In this document: in pieces, positions 55,046 to 64,000 of the stretch
How the letters are laid out: each line of letters begins with the position of its first letter
Position numbering within the stretch: the first letter of the stretch is position 1
Assembly: GCA_002286715.1 (NCBI GenBank)
Contig: NSJX01000036.1
Location: 226,199-290,198 of the forward strand
Length of the DNA stretch: 64,000 nucleotides
Reading direction: 5' to 3'
From: Dentipellis sp. KUC8613
Taxonomy: Eukaryota; Basidiomycota; Agaricomycetes; Russulales; Hericiaceae
Notes under the pieces: generated by a model
Database searches by the model: none
What the model was told of the DNA's origin: nothing
What the model saw: only the letters and a program-made list of their open reading frames with translations
Made by a program: the position numbers and the translations under genes

Positions 55046-56840
55046 GTTCGGAAGAAGTTGACGAGAATGAACGTGCAAAGATGAAAGGACAACCAGGTCC
55101 AGAAAAGTCGTCGAAAGGTTCGCAACGAGGGTACGAGCTCGGCTCAGTACTTCCTCGACTTGACTATGCAGCTTTTATAGCCACTCCTGCGTAGAGGATC
55201 AGCGCTGAGGTATATTAAGATCATAACATCACAACTTCTCACGTCGAGTCGAGACGGGGGGCCATCATGAAACGCCGGTGGGTAGACAGATGGGACAGGC
55301 ACCATCCGCTGTAGTCCTCTGTTAGGTAGTCAACATACACACGATTTCCCCGCAGCTATTGAGCCACTGACCACTGTGGCGTCGACAAATGGAAGAATCT
55401 GCCTGCGTAACGATGGCAGGAGAAGAGACTTCTCGTTTCCATCTCCTCGTCGCCTTTCTCGATGTGGGTTGCCACATATGACGACAAAGAGTGGGCTGTC
55501 GTGGGACGCTATCGTGCTTTCGTAAAAGACAGGATCAGAAGAGCCTGGAAGCTGCGTCAAGGCACTGTTGGCTCACGTACGGCAAATACGCGCCCACAAC
55601 CAGTGCAGATGATGCGAATCCTTCTCGTAGACATCTTCGACCTGGTTCCTGTGGGATAGTCTCGATATGTGCATGGACATGTTTGGATTCTGGGTGCCTT
55701 CGTTGGTCATTCAGTCCTGAGAAAGACGGTCGACTCGTCTGCCATTCGTTGAAGACCCCAGCGGTGCAAAAATAAATAAAGATCGGCTGACTAGCTGCGA
55801 AAGGGGGATTGATTGCTTTTGAGAATCAGCGCGGCTAGTAGCCGTAATTAGCACTTGATGCGTCTTTGGACATTCTCCGAAGGTTTGTCTATAGTCTCGA
55901 AGCCGTGTGGAGGACAAGTCGCAAGGAGAGACAGTCCGAAGTCGTAAGCGTACTGCCAGTGGCGGTGTTACCCTAACCCCAATCGGAATCTGAGCCAATC
56001 ACATTTAGTGACCTACAGTATGCAGCGAACAAAATCATCAGCTGGAGTTCGCCCGCTCACCTGTTGTCCATGTTGATGCATGACAAGCTTCAGACACTGA
56101 ATAAAGTGAGAAGGAGATTGTTGTCACGACCAACGTGGCTTGCCATGTTTGGACTAGATTCTACTGAATTGCATCAGACAGCCCGCATCGCATCGCAAAC
56201 GTGGACGCCAGTCGCGACACTGCAAGGTGCCCCTGGTCGCGCCCTCTGGACCCTTTGGTGGACCCCAACAGCATCAGACACCAATCGGGAACATTCTGGA
56301 CTGCCACGGACCCACAAATCCGCCGTATGTGCGAATGCGCCATCCATGACAACAGAGGGATCGAGCCTCCCCAAATGGCACACGGAGACGCCTCACCTTC
56401 CCCTTGACTTCGCTTAGATATATCCTTGGGTCGAAAGCGTTCCCTGAAAGCTGATCAACACATCCCCATAAACGCATCGCGTCTACGGCTATGCACACCT
56501 AAAGCTATGCCTTCTCAGATCGAGACGGTAAGCGCCAATTCTCACTTCAAGTGAAGATCACACCAATCAAGGGTTCGCGGATGTCCCGTGCCGCAAGAAA
56601 CATTGCATTCGGGGTGTTCGTCGTAAATAGCTAGCCACAGATCTTTGTACACACAATACACAACAGAAAGTCCATCTTGATGACGACCTGGAAAGAGACG
56701 GATGCCCATCAGCATCGGAAGTGAAGCAACAGAGAAACCACGTACTCAATAAATAAACGGCAGTGACAACTTCACGCTCGGGAACGACTTAAACATCCTT
56801 AGCGAAGAGCCTGGAGAGACAGTGGTTCAGACTTGCGACG
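55046..56840. other. Intergenic region between SSP10 and SSP11
   Basis: About 1.8 kb without a supported gene; the SSP10 TATA box is at 55172-55179. Confidence 0.5.
55172..55179 (-). promoter_or_regulatory. TATA box of SSP10
   Basis: TATAAAAG on the minus strand, about 127 nt before the SSP10 ATG. Confidence 0.6.
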
Positions 56841-57804
56841 CTAGAGAGATGTATACGCAACGCACTGGTGAAGCTTGGCACGGCGGAAGCCAATGGTCGT
56901 GGCCAGACCGCCGGTGGCGTTAAACTGCTCACCACCGTCATCAAGGCCGCTCGAGGGCTGAGGGAGAGCATCCGACACGGTCGCGGTAGCGATGTCCGTG
57001 CTCGCCGAGTCGTCATCAGACGCAGAAGCAGAATCAGTCGCTGCGGCGGTTGCGGCAGAGTCCGTGGCGGTCGCGGTAGCGTCGGAGGCGGACGCGCTCT
57101 TGTCGCCTTTGCCACCCTTGCCGCCTTTACCATGACCCTTCTTGGCAGAGGTCGTGGACGCCGCTGCGGACTCGGTGACAGTGACAGTGACGACGGAGCA
57201 GGCGCCGGTGTCGGTGGGCGAGCTGTCGGAGATCGTGGGAGTGGCAGTGACCGACGCAGAGTCATCGGTGGCGGTTCTACAATCATAGAATGTGGTCAAT
57301 CGCATGTACAGATGTGAGTGATTGAGACGTCTACGCACTGCACGTCGATGGAGTCTGTGGGGTCAGACGAACCATCCGTGGGGTCGGTCAAGCCATCCGT
57401 AGAATCGGTGCCATCGTCCGTGGGCTCGAGCGAAACGCTCGCAACCTTCTTGGGCTCGCGAGCACTGTGATTATAATAAGCATTCCATCCCGTCAGTATA
57501 CGAAGGAGCTATCGTACTCAAGCCTAGAGATTCCACGGCCGAACTTGCGCCTGCGAACACGGCGAGAGCCGGCACTACAATTCACGAAAATTCAACGTTC
57601 CAATGACCTAGTGTGCGCAACTGGATAAACGTACGCGTTGAAGGACTTGGCACCAGTCAAGTCGACTCCGGAACCGGATTCTGCAACGGCATGGTTGACG
57701 GTTGACCCGTACGTGACAACCGAGGAGCTCGTAAGCTCGGGTGCGGAGGGCGTGGCCGAGACGAGGGTCAGGCCGAGAGCAATGGCAACGAGGCTGAAAT
57801 GCAT
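56841..57804 (-). CDS. Secreted protein SSP11, long form (TGAKSF, KFGRG, GFRR)
   Basis: Exons 57804-57635, 57574-57518, 57464-57339 and 57276-56841 give 262 residues, all junctions in phase 2. Signal peptide MHFSLVAIALGLTLVSA, then TPSAPELTSS. Exon 1 ends DLTGAKSFN at a GTACGT donor as in SSP8. Exon 2 holds RRVRRRKFGRG, a strongly basic block. Exon 3 is built of short acidic repeats (DSTDG, DPTDG). Exon 4 is Ser/Thr/Ala/Asp-rich with one KKGHGKGGKGGKGDK tract. Near the end comes TTIGFRR, here followed by a 12-residue extension with the family's only cysteine. Secreted, low complexity; function unknown. Confidence 0.75.
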
Positions 57805-60073
57805 TTCTGTTGTGTGTTGTGTGGGGGAAGAAGAACGTGAAAGATCTTGAGTGAGCTAGCAAAGAGATAGAACTAGAGAACGAGCGAAAACGAAAGCGGC
57901 GGCAACCAGTACCGGGAAACGGGGGACAGCGAAGTGAAGGTGGGCAAGCGAGGTGAGCGCAGCTGGGGAACAGGGCTGCATCGTCGGGGTATATATAGTC
58001 GTGCTGAAGTTTTCGCGTATAATTTTTCCGGTGCAAGTGGCTTGTTTGCCGCGCCTCGACCTGCAGGAGAAGACTTTGGCGCTGACGGACGCTAGACCCA
58101 TCAATGAATCAGCATCCCTGCATAACTAAATGATGTGATGGACGCCGATCTGAGAATCAGCATGACACAAACTGTCTGTGCGGTAAATCCGGTATCACAG
58201 TGTGAGGAAGCCCGTCAACGTCGGCATTGCGTGGTCTGCCTGGTAGATACGACAACGACTGTGAAATTGCGGAAGAGTAGGAGATGGTGGGAAGGCTTGG
58301 GAAGGATGCTGGCACCGCTGCAGACTCGGAGGGGCCATGAGATCAGGCACGCCAGATCACGTGTCGTGCGCTCGTCGCCAGGCTCGTGGCCTCGTCCCTG
58401 CATAGCCAATGCTCGCCGGCAACCAACATCTTGACATCTTCTCCATGCGCATGCAGTTTACCCTGCATGCACAGCATATCTAGAACGCCGAATTTCAAGA
58501 ATTTCGAACGGAGCAGATCAAGAAGAGCTAGAACTCACTGGGGGCACGAACTGATGCCCGCCCGGGTACATTGCGGGAACATTGCCAGAAGATAAACAAT
58601 GTAATTATTCTTGACTGTTAAGGTCCATAATAAGAACATATCCAATGTCTCGTGCCATTGAACCAATATCTATCCACAAAAAACATAACTTCTGCGAAAT
58701 CTATGTGCTAAAGTAGAATCCGAAGCATAAATCAGCTATTTTCTGCAAATGTACTGTTTTCGTCCACATTCGTTCTATATGTAGTTTATTACCGGGGTCA
58801 TTCGGAGAACATCGGCATTGTGCTACGCGTTTCCGTACGATATGCTCGCGTGGGGCATAGCCTATTTGCTCCGAGGTCAAAGACCCTGCACATGGCACGG
58901 CACATGGCCAATGGCCCTGGCATGTGACGCAGTGGCGATGCTCCGTACATAGGCAATGGACCGCGAGGTAACATAGCCAATGATCTTCGCCATGTTCCGA
59001 ATGTGGTACATACGGTGCCACAGCCTATGTACCGTGGCGCGAAATTCCCGGATCATCGGGCTGTACACTGGCAATGGGCTCTCGATGTACCCTTCCGTAC
59101 TTTGCCCGGCCATAATATATGTTCTGTTTGTGTTCCCGGGGTGTACCTTTAGGTACATTACAACAGTTGACTGTTGACAGTTAACCAGCCACTGTCAACC
59201 ATTGTTAACAATGCGCGTTAACAGTCATCGCTTACGGGTGCTCGAAGGGCACGAAGGGCCTGGCGTGGCTTGAGATCGCTTGGGGACGTTCAGACAGCCT
59301 GAGGCGGCTTGGGCGGCGAGCACGAACAGGCGGCGGCGAGCACGAACAGGCGGCGACGAGCACGAGCCGGCAGCAGCGAGCACGGGCGGGCAGCAGCGAG
59401 CACGAGCCGGCAGCAGCGAGCACGGGCGGGCCACGCCGAGCATGGGTAGGCGGCGGCGAGCACGAACAGGCGGCGGCGAGCACGAACAGGCGGCGGCGAG
59501 CACGAACAGGCGGCGACGAGCACGAGCCGGCGGCGACGAGCACGAGCCGGCAGCAGCGAGCACGGGCGGGCAGCAGCGAGCACGGGCGGGCAGCAGCGAG
59601 CACGCATCAGGAAAAGCCGATTGTAATATATCAAAATATTATGTCAGAAACCCATCTATTATAGCTGAAATAGAGCACATAGATCATATAGAGCTAATGT
59701 GGACCCCCCCTATTACGTATTCTACCGTAGATCCCCGTAGATGCCACATCGAGAGCCCGTAGAGGATTTCAGATACCCAGTAGCTGATCAATTGCTACTA
59801 TAGTATGAGCGCACCGGAACATCTTGGAGGGTGCTACAGTATTTTCTTCGTGGCTATAGTACGACATCTCAGCAAGGGTAGTAGGAAGGTAGATGTTCGA
59901 CGATATTGGAGCTCATGGTTTCTCTAATATGATAACACTGCAATACGGTAGAGCAGGCATTCTTTTTGTAGGTGATATCTTCTCTGGTATGTTATCCAGC
60001 AATGTCGATGGTAAGAATGTAATATTGGGCACTATCTAGGGTATAATGGATGCAATACAGGTAGATTTCCCTC
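57805..60073. other. Intergenic region with repeats
   Basis: About 2.3 kb without a supported gene. A minus-strand TATATATA lies at 57991-57998 (SSP11). From about 58800 to 59230 there are several short GGCAATGG/GCCAATGG words and inverted repeats (GGTACATA...TATGTACC at about 59007-59034; GTTAAC repeats at 59180-59222), then a 20-bp minisatellite. Confidence 0.45.
59313..59607. repeat. 20-bp minisatellite
   Basis: Fourteen full and one partial unit of about GCGGCGAGCACGAACAGGCG, in three or four sequence variants arranged in a higher-order pattern (AACAGG, GCCGG and GGCGGG types). The unit is not a multiple of three, so long frames through it in every reading frame are by-products. Confidence 0.95.
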
Positions 60074-62489
60074 CTACCCTGATCCTGGAAGCACCGGCAA
60101 TCCTGAGGACTCCTGTGTGCCTACCTCAACCTCCTCCTCTTCACGTGCATCACGGTCACCTGTGCTCCCCTCTCCTGCACCTCCCCCTCCCACCTCCCTC
60201 ACCTCCTCAGCTACTTCAACCTGGACACCTTTCTTGGCAATCGCGGCAGCCTCCAGGGCAGTGAAATCGATCTGCTTCTGGGTGTTCTTGTCGTAAATGC
60301 GCTCCTTTACCTCCTTGCCAGACAGCATTCTGCATTGTGTTAATAGGCGGGAATAATCAGTGATCAAGAAACCTCAAAACCGCACCTGATCTTCCGGCGT
60401 AGATCCACAATAAAGGTCTCCCAGAATACCGGCATCTTCTCTTTGAAGTCGTCAAGCATCTCCCAATAGTATTGGTATCTTTCCAGTCACCCATGATTAG
60501 CCTTGTCGTCTGCTAGTGAGAGAGTCCATATACGCACTGCATTTGAAAGGCGGAGTCCGTGAACTGGACATCCTTCCGAATTCCGTTTCGGAAGGCTGTG
60601 ATACAGCACTCAATCTAAATGCACATCAGAACAGATATCTACGTTTCAGAAACCGGCGCACCGCGACAAACACCAAAGCAATCAATCGCACTGGTAGCGA
60701 GTGATAGATCCCGCTATATGCTGCTTTGCTGGCGTTGGCTTGCTTTCCATAGAACGTTTTGCCTATAATAATAGCTACAATTGGGAGACCCAATACTTGC
60801 GTCTCATCGTAGGCCTTAGCCTTCAACGGGTAGCGTTTTGAGCCATGTGAAAAGAAAGAAGGGTAGCCACTTACTTTCATGTCAATGCTGCCGAAGGTAA
60901 AAACCGGAGGTCCGCCATCTTCCGACAGAAGCCACTCAACCTTGTCTTTGACCTCGCTAGTGTTGTTGAAGAGCAAGGTTTCGAAAGCGAAGTATCGTTC
61001 ACAAGCTCGGAAAGCCTCGTCTTTGATCTGCCCCCGCATTTGTGTGACCCCTGCCCATATCTATAGTCATGTCCTGCAGTAAGCTATCGAGAGTTAAAAA
61101 ACCGAAGACGGTGACTCTATACGCACGAAAGTGGTCACCCGTTCCAGGCGCTCAGTCTCTTGCTCATTTGACTTTCCTGCCAAAGCCTTTAAGCCCTTTT
61201 CTAACTCTTTCAACTCCCCGCGAAGTGTAGAATCCCGATCCTTTGCAACTACCCTATGCATAGCATCCCAGACAAACGTATCTTGCCCTACAGTCGACAG
61301 AGGGAACCCGTCTTCAGTACTTACCATGACTCGGAGTTGCTCACGGGATTTGAGGGCCAGTCTTGCCGTCGCTGGCCCGAAAGCCTTTGTCAGGTCACGA
61401 GTGATCCAAGTTGTAGTCTTGACTGGAGTAGTTGAGTTGTTCTCCCTTGAACTGGTGAATCAGAGATCACAGAACTCTGATGGATGATGAATGTACGTAC
61501 TTCTGCTTCGTGTACTGTCGACATTCCACCAGCTGTTCGAAACAGGTGACAGATGATTGCATTTAGTAAAGCGCCAGAGGTGTCGTAACAATACACGCAC
61601 TGGCGTCCCCTGGAAGGCAGAGTTACGAGAGCGACTGGCGTTCCCTTGCCCGACGTTGTTCTCCTCCTGGCTTTCCTCCTCGACGTCAGAATCTTCCTGC
61701 CCCTCATCTTCGGAAGAGTTGTCGTATCCCTTGTCCTCTTCTGTGTAGTAAAATCTCAGTGAGTTAAGCATCTATTTAGACGAGAGCAGTGACTGACCGA
61801 TGTCCTCCTCTTCGTCATCTTCTTCATCATCTTCCTCTGACTCCGACCCACTAGCATCGTCGGAACGCTTCTCCTTTGTACGAGGCGTACGCAGGTCTCT
61901 TAGGAGCTCTTCCTCCTCATTATCGAGGTCTGCATGGCTCTCGACAGTAATGTCGTTGGCGTCGTTGTCTTGGTGGTCGCCACTGTCCTTATCTCTGTTG
62001 TCGCTATCGTCACTGGCCTGCTGCTTGCCTTCAGCCTCCATCATCTTCAAGGTAATGCCTCTAACTTCGCTCATCACAGTATCAGTAACATCAGGACCAC
62101 ATCAGGCCAGGTTCAAGAAACACGGCTAGCTTTGGCGCTGCGAAACTTACCGCGTACTTCTTCTTCCTTCTCAGCGGCTGCTTGAGCCTTTTTGTTGTTC
62201 TTCTTGCTAGCAGCATTCCTGGATTTTTTCGGAGGCGGGATCTCTTCTACTTCATCGCTCAGGTCTGCATCACCCTTCGACCTCTTCTTGGTGGCAGCTA
62301 CCTGCTTTGTCAAAGTGAGTAAACAAATCTACGAGGAGGGTATGATTATGAAAGTCGAGCCTTCTGGTTTTTCTTTGCAGAAGTGGCCTTGGTCGACGTG
62401 GCAGAGGATGGTGGCGCGGACTTCCTGACCGAGCGCCTCGCAGCCGGCTCTGGGGAGGAGCGAGGCAGCTTCTTCTTCCTGCCAGCCAT
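60074..62489 (-). CDS. DUF6532-type protein with basic/acidic N-terminal region
   Basis: Eleven exons on the minus strand: 62489-62361, 62304-62151, 62064-61798, 61740-61601, 61532-61501, 61451-61127, 61060-60875, 60820-60662, 60614-60538, 60478-60386 and 60329-60074; 605 residues. The first ~50 residues are Lys/Arg/Pro-rich (MAGRKKKLPRSSPEP), followed by long Asp/Glu tracts, a chromatin- or nucleolus-like composition. The C-terminal half matches the basidiomycete DUF6532 pattern: RGQIKDEAFRACERYFAFE, LGLPIVAIIIGKTFYG, then HSLPVRLIALVFVAIECCI and FRNGIRKDVQFTDSAFQ. Intron 1 appears to be GC-AG (56 nt); otherwise canonical. Function of the domain is unknown; it is widespread next to mobile or expanded genes in agaricomycetes. 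Confidence 0.75.
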
Positions 62490-62707
62490 TGAGTTCTAAT
62501 GAAAGAAAGGAAAGGTATCAGAGTAGCGGAGGAGGGTGGGAGATATGAACGTGAAGGAGGAGGAAGGGGGAAAAGGTCGGAAAGCGCTGCCGGGTTGGTT
62601 GCTCCTCGCGTATTATTTATTATTCATCATAGCTTCCCGCCACCTTGGCAACAACTCTGGCCCTTACGCAGCTATGGTATGGTGTAGAGAAATAAAGTAT
62701 ACAAATA

Positions 62708-64000
62708 TCAAAGGACGTGATTTTGCCAATTATTTCGATTTTCCTCCCAGTCTTTCATTGCGAAATCAGTATGGAAGACGAAGGACGACCGCTCTCCACG
62801 ATAGCGCAGATTGAAGTGTGTGGTTTTACCGGATTCGAAGACCACATAGTCTCCGTTGCGCAGCTCCAAGACGAGCCCTTGTTCGTAGAGCACTAACGCA
62901 CCGCCCTCGAAGTTGCCGATGGGCATAACCAGACAGTAATGGCGATCCTTGCCATCTCTGTGTGCTTCCGCGACGATGTTGATGTTGACTACCCAGCCCA
63001 GGAAGGGCCGTACAAAAGACTGTGCGTTGCCTGGCAAGAACTCGGCATCTACCATCATCAACTTATATTCGTCAGGCAAGCATTCCTTAAGCTGATACTC
63101 CCTTGAGCAGGAGAACGTGATATCCAATTTCGAACGAAAACACGTACTTTAGCTTCGACAGCTCGTATGATGTCCTGAAATAAATCCCTGAGATCCTGGA
63201 AGACATCGCTGTGCTTTTCCATGTCGGCGGATAGGTAAGGTAGCATCTGGGAGTAATTTGTTCGCCTGGCTCCCTTCACAGAAAGGTTGATGGGGGAAAT
63301 GCCCGCAGGGGCGTTAATCCCCTAACACACAGACTTTAATTCTAGAACCAGGAGATGCAGTGTTGGGGGAAATTTTTACTTACTTTGGTGGCATGCCGAT
63401 TGTACCATGAAAAATGGTAAGCATTGAAGCTGAAATTCTTGCAGGCGTCACGAGATTCGACATCCTTGAAGATGGCATCTCCCACGCACAGTTTGAGGGT
63501 GGAAGACAGACAATTACGGAGGTGTTCGGATAAAGATGTGCACACAAAAGCCATGAGGCTGTCGTCTGAGTTATTGATGCGAATGTGATCCCTAATCTCA
63601 TGCGGTCAGCGGCGATAACCTGTTTCAGTTCTGAATTGTTCTGACGTACTGTATACAATCGGCGGGAACAGCTATATATCTATCTTTATCTGTCCTGACA
63701 CCGTCTTTGTAGAGGTCTGACAGCTAGGACGACGGAACGTCAGCTATGCAAGGAAGATGAAACACCGCTACACGTACTCTGTTTTCCAGGTCTCCTGTAG
63801 AAGATACAGGATTAGCGAGCGACTCTTCAGCTTTTTCTCGTTGACGATCTGTCCAAGCTCTGTTCCGCACTCGATTTTGGGACGGTGCAGAGGTCACCAG
63901 ATTATGGGGATGGTGGCGGTTATAGGAAGTGGGAATGACGAATCGTTGAGCAGGGCTAGACCTTTCTGCAGAAGGGGAGGCAGTCTCGGCAGAGGAAAAC
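62708..64000 (-). CDS. HxD 2-oxoglutarate-dependent oxygenase-like (Tet/JBP-like) protein, 5' partial
   Basis: Exons from the window edge: 64000-63778, 63723-63650, 63591-63384, 63321-63148 and 63091-62708; the 5' end lies beyond the window. The last exon carries a double-stranded beta-helix oxygenase pattern: GWVVNINIVAEAHRDGKD with the HxD iron pair, CLVMPIGNFEGGALVLYEQG, LELRNGDYVVFES, then TTHFNLRYRGERSSFVFHTD with the distal His and an Arg for 2-oxoglutarate. This layout resembles fungal Tet/JBP-type dioxygenases, which in other members oxidise 5-methylcytosine and are amplified in agaricomycetes. The assignment is by pattern; substrate unproven. The upstream part (QDHIRINNSDDS; INAPAGISPINLS) is of unknown fold. 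Confidence 0.65.

Noticed and set aside
59225..59762. Arg/Ala-rich frames of over 100 codons on both strands
   Set aside because: They are produced by the 20-bp minisatellite, whose unit length makes all frames open.
1..64000. CRISPR arrays, bacterial operons or prophage
   Set aside because: No regularly spaced repeats with unique spacers; intron-rich eukaryotic genes throughout.

Overview
This is a window from a filamentous basidiomycete, very probably a wood-decaying agaricomycete. Genes are dense and broken by many 45-75 nt GT-AG introns, often with micro-exons. The identifiable proteins are eukaryotic (TAF6, KRE33/NAT10, RNR1). There is a tandem cluster of LigE/FuA-type glutathione transferases, a class known mainly from wood-decay fungi. 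The order and genus cannot be fixed from the sequence alone. Exon boundaries below were worked out by hand from splice signals, reading phase and family resemblance; for most genes the exon lengths sum exactly to a multiple of three.

Layout. 1-1519: 3' part of a type-B carboxylesterase. 1774-5792: a 5'-truncated, frameshifted LINE (minus strand) with a poly(A) tail and a perfect 14-bp target-site duplication. 6585-8137: TAF6 (minus). 9.1-14.7 kb: four small secreted protein genes (SSP1-4, plus). 15.6-16.3 kb: an ABM-like small protein (minus). 16.77 kb: intron-containing tRNA-Phe. 18.2-20.3 kb: GMC/pyranose-oxidase-like flavoenzyme. 20.7-22.6 kb: transglutaminase-like protein (minus). 23.1-30.9 kb: five intact glutathione transferases and one decayed copy, all plus strand. 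SSP5 and SSP6 flank the last copy, and SSP6 carries a PIF/Harbinger-like MITE in its intron. 33.3-34.6 kb: BTB protein (minus). 35.2-39.9 kb: KRE33/NAT10. 40.5-43.8 kb: RNR1, with a cluster of MluI cell-cycle boxes. 45.0-57.8 kb: five more secreted protein genes (SSP7-11, all minus) around a seven-helix membrane protein. 59.3 kb: a 20-bp minisatellite. 60.1-64.0 kb: a DUF6532-type protein and an HxD 2-oxoglutarate-oxygenase-like (Tet/JBP-like) protein, both minus, the last running off the window.

The most unusual content is the SSP family: eleven short genes, each with a signal peptide. They share a start of the form M-(H/Y)-F...SA-(A/V/T)-P, a TGAKSF-like block at a phase-2 exon junction, and in several copies a C-terminal (I/V)GFRR or an internal (G/S)FRD motif. 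Nearly all have a TATA box about 110-190 nt before the ATG. They stand in two arrays of opposite orientation separated by housekeeping genes. I do not recognise them as a named family and assign no function. The GST cluster, the flavoenzyme and the esterase fit a saprotrophic detoxification/oxidation repertoire, but nothing shows they form one pathway.
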